From NCBI GenBank assembly GCA_009667805.1, contig CM019066.1, forward strand, positions 3,844,001 to 3,908,000: 64,000 nt of DNA. Direction: 5' to 3'. Source of the DNA: Leptobrachium leishanense. Its lineage: Eukaryota > Chordata > Amphibia > Anura > Megophryidae. The stretch's first letter is position 1. Every line of letters begins with the position of its first letter. The position numbers and the translations under genes were made by a program. Below are positions 43,759 to 54,291 of this stretch, piece by piece. A model generated the notes under the pieces. The model saw only the letters and a program-made list of their open reading frames with translations. It had not been told where the DNA came from and made no database searches.

Positions 43759-44309
43759 TAGGCTTGTGCACCGATTTTTTTTTCGGTTCGATTCGATTCG
43801 ATTTTTCGGATTTTCAAACTTTTCGATTCGGCTCGTTTCGACCGATTTCTGTTTCGATTCGGTTCGGCTCGACTCGTTTTTTCGTGTACATTTTTTTTCC
43901 GAATATCGACCATTTTTCGTATTTTCGTGTCACTTAGCTCGTTTTTTGTATCGACTTTTCGTGATTTCGGAAATTTTCGTTTTTCGGAATTGTACATGTT
44001 TCCGGAATATCGACCATTTTTTGTATTTTCGTGTCACTTTGCTTGTTTTTTGTATCGTCTTTTCGTGATTTCGGAAATTTTCGTTTTTTCGGAACGTCTT
44101 TTCTCCTCGTTTCAAAGCAATAAATTTTGATTTGACACATTTCAAGTCAATTCGAAAATTCCGAAAATATTTCGTTTCGGCTCGGAAAACTTTTCGGATC
44201 TGCCGTTTTCGGATCTAAAAATTTTCGGAAAATCGGCCGCATCCGAAAACACGAATCGGGAAATTTCGTGAAAATTCCGAAATTCCGAAACCCGAAACGC
44301 ACATCCCTA
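43759..44309. mobile_element. hAT-type element, TTCGG/CGAAA-rich (family E), in the palindrome
   Basis: 551 bp, ends TAGGCTTGTGC / GCACATCCCTA. Flanking 8-bp words ATTTCCAG (43751-43758) and ATTTCCTG (44310-44317). The other palindrome arm shows the empty site at about 43408-43425, so the insertion boundaries are certain. The interior is made of repeated TTTTCG/CGAAA words; no transposase. Confidence 0.92.
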
Positions 44310-44715
44310 ATTTCCTGACCGAATATTCTATGAGCGACAGATGTGGTGTGAAATATCCGTTGAGACGATAAGTTTTAAAGATCTTTCATCTTGTGAGTGC
44401 TATCCTAGCAGGGGTATCTCTTGCACAATTTCTTTTTTATATCTGTATGCGCTATGAGTCGTTGTTTTTTACCTCTACAGATTCCCGTTTTTCCATATCT
44501 ATTTAATTTACATTGTCAAGACGCCTAAGGGAGAGACGTCTGGGATATCTAGAGGTTGTATCTCTTTTTAATATTGTCCGTTGTCACACTCCAATTGCTT
44601 GTACACAGGGATTAAAATTAGCCTCTTCAAGACCAATTCAAATGCATGGAAAACCGAATGTCAGCTCTGCGCTGTTGAGTTTTCCAGTTTAATCTCCCAT
44701 GTCAAACCAGATTAA

Positions 44716-45580
44716 CAGGGTTATTCAAAGAGAATCGAAAAGTCAACGCACGTTCGGTGACTTTTCGTTCTCTTCAATTCGGTGCGACCCTGCGGTGTAT
44801 TCAGCAAGCACCACAGGGCTGTCGTAGTGCAGGGAAAAGCCGCCGAAAACTCACCGCAAAACTGGGGCGAGTGCACACCAAAACCCGCAAAAACATCTGG
44901 ATTAACCCCGCCGAACACGCCGGAGAAACCTGAGCAGGAGCCGATCAGAGCGCAGAGCAGCCGCCGAAAAAACCCGACACCGCAGACGAATGGAGTAAAA
45001 AAAAAAACAGTACGTTTGAATGTTTGAAAAGTCAAACGCTATTTGCAAACAAACTGCTGAGCGAAAATGTCTGAAATTTACATAGGAGATCCAATGAATG
45101 ATAATAAAAAGGGCTGTTACAGAAAAAAGAAAAAACGTTAAAAAAATAAAAGGAAAACATTTTTTTGCAAAAAAATCCTGAAAATGCTTAAAAGATCCTA
45201 AACAATCTATAAATAAAGAGACTCTTTACTGCAGAATATTATAATCAACGGTTTATTAGATATTGAATTAAAACAGGAATATTTTTACCATTGAAACCTA
45301 TGGGATTCGCCTGAATAAACCTGCCGAATTAAGCCACCGAATGGCAGGGCATTTCGGTAACTTTTCACTGCTGGTTTTTGTTCTCTGAATAGACAAAGCT
45401 ATGGGGATTCACTGTCCTTGAACAGGCACCGAACAGGCACCGTATGTGCAGGCAATTCGCCAACATTTGGCGAACAGCCTGCTCTCTGAATAGCCGAATG
45501 GCCAAGAAAGGTAACCAAACGCTGAATTTCAGCATTCTGTTACCTTTTGCCAGCAATTCGGATCTCTTTGAATAACCCTG
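44716..45580. mobile_element. long palindromic MITE (family B), type copy with TAA duplication
   Basis: 865 bp, ends CAGGGTTATTCAAAGAGA / TCTCTTTGAATAACCCTG, flanked by TAA on both sides (44713-44715, 45581-45583). A TWA duplication points to PIF/Harbinger. The inner core at 45180-45310 is shared with other MITEs. No transposase. Confidence 0.88.
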
Positions 45581-45592
45581 TAAATACAATAG

Positions 45593-46150
45593 AAACTCCT
45601 CTTGGGGACTCTATGGGAAGAAGATGGATACGTATTATATACAAAGTTTAACAAGAAGTCCAACTGACTGAGGGTTTGTGATTCTTTTTGTGTTAATCCA
45701 TAAACAGGTTGATTACGCCTATTTTCTTTCTGTCATGTCTTCTGCTGTGTGAAATAAGTCCTCTGTGATCTGTCATGTGTCCTGTCTCTCCAGTGGCTGA
45801 GAATGCTCCTGTTTTACACCTGGCTGATGGATCATCCCTTATGATGCACCATTCCGGTAATAGTATATCACAGATACATCCCTTGTAAGTAATTTGGTTA
45901 CACCCCTATTGCATCCTGGCCAATGGGGAGGTACTTCAGGGTACTTCCGCTTCCTAGAGAGACTCCTCTTGGGGACTCTATGGGAAGTAGATGGATATGT
46001 ATTATATACAATGTTTAACAAGAAATCCAACTGACTGGGGGGTTTGTGATTCTTTTTGTTTTATCCATTAGCTGGTTGACGCCTGTTCTCTTTCTGTCAT
46101 GTCTTGTGTGTACAATAAATCCTCTGTGATTTGTCAGGTCTCCCGTTGTT
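45593..46150 (+). repeat. pair of direct repeats of about 180 bp
   Basis: 45593-45780 and 45956-46135 share ACTCCTCTTGGGGACTCTAT, AACAAGAA(G/A)TCCAACTGACTG and, further on, TCTTTCTGTCATGTCTT. The second has AATAAA. They may be remnants of LTRs or a local duplication. 46151-46374 holds nothing recognised. Confidence 0.6.
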
Positions 46151-46374
46151 CTGCCAATCGAGTGAACTTGCCATAATGGCGAACCGCATCACTTCCGGTG
46201 CACCTACGTCACCAAAAGTGAGGCGGATCAGCTGGATACAGCATCCGCAATGCCAGTGAAAGCTCTGATTAACTGCAGATAGGAAGGATTTACTTCCTCA
46301 TACACCAATCCAGGGCCCGCCCACTGCAGTCACGTCATCCAACCCTGCTGTGTAACTCACGAACATCCAACCCT

Positions 46375-46567
46375 GCACTCTGTATAACACACGACTGTTA
46401 GAGAGAGAGACTGTGGAGACACAGGTTCAATCCCAGCCAGAGCACCTCTCCAGTAAGTGTCCTTGGGTAAGACACTTAACGGTACATACTCGCCACCCAG
46501 GACATACTTGAAAACGAGAGAAATCTCAATGTATCCTTCCTGGTAAAATCCTTTCTCAAAAAAAAAA
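46375..46567 (+). mobile_element. tRNA-type SINE, second copy
   Basis: B-box-like GGTTCAATCCC at 46424-46434. The body (CAGTAAGTGTCCTTGGG, AGACACTTAACGGTACAT) and LINE-shared tail (CCCAGGACATACTTGAAAAC to TTCCTGGTAAAAT) match the copy at 25368-25568. The A-box region is lost or too diverged to see. It ends in an A run and then CA/TA repeats. Confidence 0.75.
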
Positions 46568-46735
46568 TATATATATATACATACACACTCATGCACACAA
46601 TGATATGTACACACAGATACACTCATGCATACACACTCATGCACACAATGATATGTACACACAGATAAAGTCATGTATACACTGACATACACATGCATGC
46701 ACACAATGTTATGCACACACAGATACACTCATGCA
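46568..46735. repeat. TA- and CA-rich short tandem repeat
   Basis: Units of about 45 bp containing ACACTCATGCACACAATGAT and TATGTACACACAGATA. Confidence 0.8.
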
Positions 46736-46812
46736 TTATAAAATATTTGCTTTTTAAACTCTATTTTGTAAGGATTTAAAATGCACCGTCACTGTGAAAT
46801 CTTATCAGGAAT

Positions 46813-47245
46813 TAAGGCTAAGGTCAGATGAAAGCAGTTTTAACGTGCGTTTAGCCGCACGAAATCACGGCCGTGCTAGCAGCAAATGACGTCCAATGCC
46901 GGGGAACATACGACGAACGGCCGCACGAAAGTTCGTCCGCGCAACGCAAGTGGCAAACGAACGCATTTTTTTGAGAAAGTCAAACCGCTACTACTGACGT
47001 ACAGAGTGCGCTGCGTCCGCATAGTGGCGTGTTTGCGTGATTGGGAGACGTCAGACGCTGCACACGTCCGGTCAACATAACGTCCAGACACAAAAAGTGT
47101 TTCATTGATGATCCGTACAAAATCACGGATGAAAATGCGCATCGTATGACCGCTATCGCGTATTCCGTAAAAAAATACGTCCATTCGTTCGAACGCACTT
47201 TTTCACGGACAATGTGAAAAATGCGTTCGTCTGACCCTAGCCTTA
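46813..47245. mobile_element. family D MITE, copy 2 (opposite orientation)
   Basis: Reverse complement of 27464-27895 at high identity. Ends AAGGCTAAGGTCAGA / TCTGACCCTAGCCTT. Confidence 0.82.
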
Positions 47246-47924
47246 ATCATACAATGCAAATTAGAACAATGTCCTCACGACATGTACATATCAGCCAGAT
47301 CGTTTCCATGTGCCATGAATGATTGCTTTCAGGTGAAGTTATAACATCAGCTTTAAAGTTCTATTTCACAAAGACAAAATATTTAGAAACCTCAAACTGC
47401 AGGGGTGGATTCTTTACACATTAACATTTATAATAGGCTGAGGTTGATTATATTCCTAGAGTAACCCTTAAAAAGAAACAACAAATAATTAAAAAATACA
47501 TCTTTACCCTAACATTTTACATTTCAAAAGCCTCCACTGCGACTTTAGAATGGACCAGTGGTGCAAACACTGGGGTTGCAACATCGCAGTTGCCCTACAG
47601 GGTGACCCCAATGGCACGTTCAACTGGGTTCCATTGAAGCTGCAACTGTGGCTGATGCTGTTGCATAACAAGAAAAATGTCATCTGCGTTTATTCCCATT
47701 ACATATTATGTTTTATACATGTTGCTGGGCTGGATACATTTGGTGGTTGCAGCCGCTCCATCGGGGCATAAGCGCGACCCCACCCCTCCTGTACTATTAT
47801 GCTGTTGCAACAGCTTCCTATTAGCATCTTTTTGAGGACCTCTTGGTTTCCAGTGGAAAATGCCTGATTTGACCTACAGCTCAGGTAGGGACATGAGTTA
47901 GACCAAACATTAATGGGGCCTAAT
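47246..47924. other. no recognisable feature
   Basis: No gene or repeat identified. Confidence 0.3.
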
Positions 47925-48740
47925 GGGGGTGACTGACAAGGTGACTGAGGGTTATGGCAAAGACTGGTAGGGTGACTGTGGGTTAAAGGGACACTCTACT
48001 CATCCTGACCACTTGTTTTAAAGTGGTGCCCCCCCCCCCTTTACCTTCCCCAGCTCCCCCAATCTGGCAGAATCACTGGGTGAAGTGGAGGAGTTTCCTC
48101 ACCTCACCAAGCATCACAAGCAGTCGGGATTTTTGAATTTCCAGGCTGCAGGTCACCAGATTGGTCATTAGTGACATCAGCATGCAGAGAGCGAGCTGAC
48201 ATCACTCACCCGCTGTAGCGAGCAGTCTCAGAGAGGCAGCCGATGGATCAGATCTGAGCATGTGCACAGCTCTGATCCAGTGTTCTGTGTAGACGCTACA
48301 GAACTTGCGTATGTAAAGTGTACAAGTCCCGTAGTGGTGCACAATTTGTGGTACCTATTCTACACAAGATGTGTACGAGTGAAAATTGCGCAGACAAGCT
48401 TCAGGGACATTCGGAAGTCCCTGAGCCGAAGAGGAGGAGCTGCACCCGGTGAGGGACAAAAGGTGAATAAAATCACCCAAAATTCAAAGAAAAAAGAATT
48501 GGGCAGAGGTTGTCCGCAGCCTAGCCTAATTATTTAGGGGGGAAAAAATGACTATTTTTAATAGAGTATCCCTTTAATTATGAGACTGACAGTTAATTAG
48601 GGGGACTGACAGGGTGACTGTGGATTGTTAAGTGTACAAACTTGATGACTAGAGAGGGTCTAATCATGGACTAATTGGGTGACTGAGGTTTAATTGGGGA
48701 CTGACATTGTGACCTGGAGGATCGACTGGGTGACCAGGTA
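47925..48740. repeat. imperfect tandem repeat around GGTGACTG(A/T)GG, holding a MITE
   Basis: Loose units of about 30 bp containing GACTGACAGGGTGACTGTGG and GGTTAAT lie on both sides of the TTAA-type MITE. Confidence 0.6.
47987..48573 (+). mobile_element. TTAA-type MITE (family F)
   Basis: 587 bp, inverted ends AGGGACACTCTA / TAGAGTATCCCT, with TTAA on both sides (47983-47986 and 48574-48577). A TTAA duplication is the piggyBac habit, but the class is inferred. A diverged copy is at 38280-38865. Confidence 0.8.
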
Positions 48741-49736
48741 ACAATGGGCACTGACTGGGGCTTCCTGGGTCATACTTTTTACCCAGGACCCAGTGAGGTT
48801 TATCTATGCAAATGTATAGAGGTATTGTTATGGAATGGAGCTTCACCTGTGATCAGACCAACTGCTTTCTGTTTATGTTATCACATAATACCTAACAGCG
48901 TACATTTCTTCAAATCCCATTTATTGTAGCTGAATGTCATGACACAGGAATGGGTAAAATTCACTCTGTCGAACATTCTTACACATGTCACTGTGACGTT
49001 ACAATCATACACAGGTGACCTAATGGTCTGTTTCCCTGGTATGACATCACCATTATAAAAAAACAAACCTTCTGTGCTCCTTGAAGAGACGAATAACAGG
49101 GATAAAAAAATGGTATGTGGGTTTTGTGTCCTAAAAAGAGACTCCACAATAAGGACGAGCAGGAGGTACGTGCATAAACCGCAGACGAGAAATATTCATG
49201 TTTAGAATGTGCTCAGAGGTGCGGGATTGTCTGTATGTGGAAGGCAGATTAAGTTTCTGTATTAGAGTGCCTGGCATACCAGCTGCTTCATTCTGTTTAT
49301 ATAAATAAAACTAGGACACAAGCTGTTCATAGATGATGCTCCCAGCACATGTGTTCCTATTGCTAAATTACTCTGTATCCTGTCTTAGATGTCCAATATC
49401 CTGTTTACTGCCTGAGATATACAGGTTGTAACAATATGAAATACAAGTTTTAATACTCTTACCTATTTGCTTTTATTGACAAATATACAAAGTATAATGT
49501 ATATAAGGAACACATATATACAATTAGATATATGCTCAACCGAAAATGTTTGGATTGGTATGGATCAATTTGGGATATTTTTATTCAGAGAGCAATTCGT
49601 TTCGAATGTTAGTGATTTGGAATTCAGATGGATTAGATTTTTCCAATATTTCGTCCAAATATTGATTTGGACTGAACCTAATCACTCATGTCTATATACA
49701 ACCGAGTAACCAGAAGAATGAGTATAAAGGGACACA
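48741..49736. other. no recognisable feature
   Basis: No gene or repeat identified. Confidence 0.3.
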
Positions 49737-49941
49737 TACACTGTCTGGCCAGAAAAGAAAGTCAACACCCGGATGAGTAGGTTTTTCCATCAATTGTTTT
49801 TTCTTCCCCGATGACACAGCGGGCATATTCCAAGATGGCAATGCCAGGATTCACCAGGCTCAAGCTGTGTAAGAGTGGTTCAGGGAGAATGAGATATCAT
49901 TTTCACACATGGATTGGCCACCGCACAGTCCATACCTTAAC

Positions 49942-50744
49942 TAGGGATGGGCTGCCGGTTCCAATCGGTTCAAAGTTGAATTTGAACATAGGCTGTTCGA
50001 AAATTCGCAAACTTCGAACTTTTCGGGACATTCACTGAAAGTTCGAGGAAAAAAAATAAATTAAAAAAAATTCCAAAAAATGCTTAAAATATCCTAAAAA
50101 ATCTATAAATAAAGAGACTCTTTACTGCAGAATATAATAATAAACGGTTTATTAGATATTGAATCAAAATGGAAATATTTTTAACATTGAAACCTATGGG
50201 ATTCATAAACATTTCCCACTCCTTGTTGCTCAAACATTTCCCACTCCTTGTTGGTCAAACATTTCCCACTCCTTGTAGCTCAAACATTTCCCACTCCTTG
50301 TTGCTCAAACATTTCCCATTCCTTGTTGGTCAAACATTTCCCACTCCTTGTTGCGCAAACATTTCCCACTCCTTGTTGCGCAAACATTTCCCACTCCTTG
50401 TTGCTCATCATTTCCCATGGCTTCAAATTGCGTTTAAACATGTGCAAAAGTGGTAAAAATGAGCTCAGTGCACAGCGGTGAAATGGCTCATCACTCAGCA
50501 GTGAAAGGGTTAAAAACGTTTTGTTGTTTTTTTCATTGTTTCCTGTCCCCCAGGGCAGTACCCCATACACCTTTTATGGCCAATATCTTGCATGTATGCC
50601 CTCTTGGAGGGGACCTTAATTTTCGAACGGTCGTGCCCCATTGACTTGCATTGTGTTCGAATTGTGTTCGAGTTCGCGGTCAAACTTTTTCGGATGTTCG
50701 AGGTCGAATGAGAACCGAACACGGGGTTGTTCGGCCCATCACTA
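49942..50744. mobile_element. hAT-type element (family E) with a family B core and a 25-bp tandem repeat
   Basis: Ends TAGGGATGGGCTGCC / CGGCCCATCACTA; flanking ACCTTAAC (49934-49941) and TCCTTAAC (50745-50752), 7 of 8 alike. Rejoining the flanks restores the Tc1 reading frame context. The interior includes the segment 50085-50205 also found in family B MITEs and eight copies of a 25-bp unit (AAACATTTCCCACTCCTTGT) at 50205-50425. Confidence 0.88.
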
Positions 50745-50913
50745 TCCTTAACCCCATTGAGAATATTTGGGATAATGTTCTGCAGAAGACTTTACGCAGC
50801 GTCCGACTCTCCCATCATCAACACAAGATCTTGGCCACAAAATAATGAAACTCTGTAGGGAAATACATTTTGTGACATGGCATGAACTTATCGAAACGAT
50901 GCCACGGCAAATC

Positions 50914-51095
50914 CAGTGGTTCCAACCCTGGTCCTCAAGTAACCCTAACAGGCCAGGTTTTAAGGATTCCCTTGGGTATATGCAAACTGAATCCTGCAAT
51001 CACTGAGCAGCAAATCATATCACCTGTGCTGTGCTTCACATATCTGCAAACCTGACCTGTAAGGGGGATCTGAGGACCAAGATTGGGAACCACTG
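50914..51095. mobile_element. hAT MITE, second copy of the 21443 family
   Basis: Ends CAGTGGTTCCAACCCTGG / TTGGGAACCACTG; interior matches 21443-21618 (ACTGAGCAGCAAATCATATC). The target duplication is decayed. Confidence 0.88.
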
Positions 51096-51166
51096 CCATA
51101 ATCAAAGCAAAAGGTGGCCCAGCGAAATATTGGAGTGTATGACTTTTTATTTTGGCCAGGTATGTA

Positions 51167-51572
51167 TATACATGTCTTACAAAGCTATACTGCATTTCAT
51201 AAACCGTGTGCTTGGAGTAGTTTTAATTGACATATTACAAGCCTGTTGTTTTTTATCCAAAAAGTAATACGTTTCAAAAATACTCCAGGCATTTGGAAGT
51301 AATGGAAAATGATGATGTGCAATACAGCATATGGCAAAATAACTTAATTAATGTGTGAATGTAACGCTGTCCAATTGCGCAGGCACAATCCCTATGGAAC
51401 ATTCCCTCTCTGCTGAGAAATAAACAAACCAATCCACAAATGATACAAAATAAAAGGGTCTTTATTATACTACTCTGACTGGTGTGTGTGTGTGGTTGTA
51501 TGCCTATGTGCCTCATACAAGATTTAAGAGTAAAAGGTGTCTATTATAAATTGTGCCCAAAACAACAACTTT
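51167..51572. other. no recognisable feature
   Basis: No gene or repeat identified. Confidence 0.3.
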
Positions 51573-51748
51573 CAGGGTTATTCAGAGAGAGGTGAAAAGC
51601 AGGAGAATGACTGGAGAATGGAAAATACTAAGTCAAAATAGCCGATTTGAAAAGTGAGATAAATGGGAGAATTTTTCTGGTTTGGCTATTTTGACCTAGA
51701 ATTTTCCATTCTCCAGTCCTGCTTTTCACCACTCTCTGAATAACCCTG
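51573..51748. mobile_element. short palindromic MITE (family A)
   Basis: 176 bp, ends CAGGGTTATTCAGAGAG / CTCTCTGAATAACCCTG, TTT on both sides. Arms nearly perfect. Confidence 0.9.
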
Positions 51749-52277
51749 TTTGACTCATTTGCAAGTTCTCCCAAATCTGCCGATATAGGGCTCTATTACA
51801 TTCTTCGCGCAAACGTTTTCGTCTGCGCAAAAACGCATTAACGCGAGGGGCAAAACCCTTTGCGCTGAACGTCGTATTACAATGTCAGCGCAACAAACAC
51901 GCGTATACGTCTACCGCGGGTGAACCTGCAGAACGCTGCGCGAGCGTACTGTACTGCGCGCATCCTATTCTTAACATTGTGAGCGCAAATGCGTTTGTGC
52001 ACTGGTACGAGGATGGTATTACAATCTATGCGCAGTTTGTAACGCACAGCCTTTGCGCTCATAATTTTAGCAACTCCTAAAAGCTGGTGTTAATGTCAAA
52101 TCCTATCAATTTGTCATAATTGTGATGATTATGGCTTACAGCTCATGAAAACCCCAAATCCACAATCTCAGAAAATTAGAATATTGTGTAAAGGTGCAAT
52201 ATATTCTAGGCTCAAAGTGTCCCACTCTAATCAGCTAATTAAGCCATAACACCTGCAAAGGGTTCCTGAGCCTTTAA

Positions 52278-53130
52278 ATGGTCTCTCAGTCTGGTTCAGT
52301 AGGAATCACAATCATGGGAAAGTCTGCTGACCTGACAGTTATGCAGAAAATCATCATTGACACCCTCCATAAGGAGGGAAAGCCTCAAAAGGTAATTGCA
52401 AAAGAAGTTGGATGTTCCCAAAGTGCTGTATCAAAGCACATTAATAGAAAGTTATGTGGGAGGGAAAAGTGTGGAAGAAAAAGGTGCACAAGCAAGCAGC
52501 AGGGATGACCGCAGCCTGGAGAGGATTGTCAGGAAAAGGCCATTCAAAAGTGTTGGGGACTTTCACAAGGAATGGACTGAGGCTGGAGTCAGTGCATCAA
52601 GAGCCACCACACACAGACGGATCCTGGACATGGGCTTCAAATGTCGTACTCCTCTTGTCAAGCCGCTCCTGAACAACAAACAACGTCACAAGCGTCTTAC
52701 CTGGGCTAAAGAAAAACAGACCTGGTCTGTTGCCCAGTGGCTCCAAAGTCCTCTTTTCTGATGAGAGCAACTTTTGCATCTCATTTGGAAACCAAGGACC
52801 CAGAGTATGGAGGAAGAATGGAGAGGCACACACTGCAAGATGCTTGAAGTCCAGTGTGAAGTTTCCACAGTCTGTGTTGATTTGGGGAGCCATGTCATCT
52901 GCTGGTGTTCGTCCACTGTGTTTCATTAAGTCCAGGGTCAACACAGCCGTCTACCAGGAGATTTTGGAGCACGTCATGCTTCCTTCCGCAGACGAGCTTT
53001 ATGCTGACTTAATTTTCCAGCAGGACTTGGCACCTGCCCACACTGCCAAAAAGCACCAAAACCTGGTTCAATGACCGTGGGATTACTGTGCTTGATTGGC
53101 CAGCAAACTCGCCTGACCTGAATCAGTAGT
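52278..53130 (+). pseudogene. Tc1-type transposase (broken)
   Basis: The N-terminal frame from about 52314 has the helix-turn-helix QKVIAKEVGCSQSAVSKHI, then changes frame. The catalytic half at 52730-53074 has VLFSDESNF with the first catalytic Asp, GAMSSAGV, and FQQDLAPAHTAK with the second. After it come WPANSPDLN in another frame and then a deletion where NPIE should be, so the third acid is missing. At least three frame breaks. Inactive. Confidence 0.88.
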
Positions 53131-53335
53131 GCCACAGGCTGATAGCTTCCACGCCACATTACCGCATTGAGGCAGTAATTGCTGCAAAAGGGGCCCAAAC
53201 CAAGTACTGAGTACATATGCAGCTTATACTGTTCAGAGATCCCATATTGTTCTATGTACAATCCTTGTTTTATTGATTGCATGTAATATTCTAATTTTCT
53301 GAGATTGTGGATTTGGGGTTTTCATGAGCTATAAG

Positions 53336-54291
53336 CATAGGCTGACTGGCAACTTTTGGCCCAGGGGACAAGTACAACCCAGAGGCCCGTAGCGCAGCAA
53401 ATAATTTGTTTAAATAATAAAAAAAAAAACCACGGGAAGCAAATTTAGTAATAAATAAAATTGGGCCGATCCCATTCTTTATTTACAACCCCACAGTAGG
53501 CCCCTCAATTTATTGTCCACACAGCAAACAGGTCTCTCAATATATTGTCCATCATAGCAGGCAGGTCCCTCAATTAATTGTCCCTCATAGCAGGCAGGTC
53601 CCTCAATTTATTGTCCCTCATAGCAGGCAGGTCCCTCAATTAATTGTCCCTCATAGCAGGCAGGTCCCAAAAGTTATTGTCCCACCCAGCAGGCAGGTCC
53701 CTCAATTTATTGTCCCATACAGCAGGCAGGCCCCTCAATTTATTGTCCCATACAGCAGGCAGGTCCCTCAATTTATTGTCCCATACAGCAGGCAGGTCCC
53801 TCAATTTATTGTCCCACACAGCAGGCAGACCCTCAATCTATTGTCTCCCCAGGGCCCAGCTGTGGGTCAGCAGCAGCCAGCAGATCACTCACCAGCAACT
53901 GTATTCCAAATGGATGCTCTGGGCCGGGACTCACTCCGTCTCTGTCAGCCTGGTCACTCCTGGGAAGCGGCTGGGCTGGGCTGGCTTCCGTGGTGCTCCC
54001 TCCTCCACGCAGTTTAGATGCCGCGCAACACGCAGCATCCGTCCGCAGGCTGAGGCTCCCCCGATGTCACTGAGCGTCGACCGCGCCCTCCTCTTCAGCT
54101 AGTGCATGGCACACTAGCATGGAGGAGGCTGCGGAGGCATCACATGTGGGGCGCAGCCAGCGCTAACGCTTCTGCGCGGCCGCGGCCCGCGAGACATGAA
54201 TCAAAAAAAAAACAAACATAACTCACGGAGGCACATTGGGGCAGCACGGGGGACGGCTGTCCCCCTGCCCCCCCGACCCAGTCCGCCCCTG
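53336..54291. mobile_element. hAT-type non-autonomous element inside the Tc1
   Basis: 956 bp, ends CATAGGCTGACTGG / CCAGTCCGCCCCTG (inverted CAGGGGCGGACTGG type). Flanking 8-bp words GCTATAAG (53328-53335) and GTTGTAAG (54292-54299), 6 of 8 alike with two transitions. The interior has about ten units of a 34-bp repeat (TTATTGTCCC, TAGCAGGCAGGTCCC) at 53510-53850 and a GC-rich right half. No transposase. Confidence 0.85.

Larger units (their letters stand above)
42060..44510. repeat. large palindrome (inverted repeat) with one insertion in each arm
   Basis: The left arm is 42074-42094 plus 43226-43580; the right arm is 43588-43758 plus 44310-44510. Arms of about 350 bp differ by only a few bases and a 7-bp length change near the centre (43581-43587). 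Arm sequence includes GAAACGCGTTGGATCC and CCTGAGGAAGTGCG. The left arm is split by the L1 insertion 42095-43225 and the right arm by the hAT element 43759-44309. Such a palindrome could extrude a cruciform. It may itself be a foldback element. Confidence 0.9.
49828..51135 (+). pseudogene. Tc1 transposase C-terminal half, in three pieces
   Basis: Piece 1 reads IFQDGNARIHQAQAV, a stop, then EWFRENEI and DWPPHSPYLN (49828-49941). Piece 2 resumes with LNPIENIWDNVLQKTLRS (50751 onward), crossing the third catalytic acid. Piece 3, after the hAT MITE, gives IIKAKGGPAKYW (51098-51135), the usual C-terminal end. Stops are present; inactive. Confidence 0.85.
49737..51166 (+). mobile_element. Tc1-type transposon with two hAT insertions
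   Basis: Inverted ends TACACTGTCTGGCCAGAAAA (49737) and its relative at 51150-51166 (TTTTGGCCAGGTATGTA). Between them, transposase fragments appear in order at 49828-49941, 50745-50913 and 51096-51135. The N-terminal half is absent. A family E element (49942-50744) and a hAT MITE (50914-51095) interrupt it. Confidence 0.85.
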
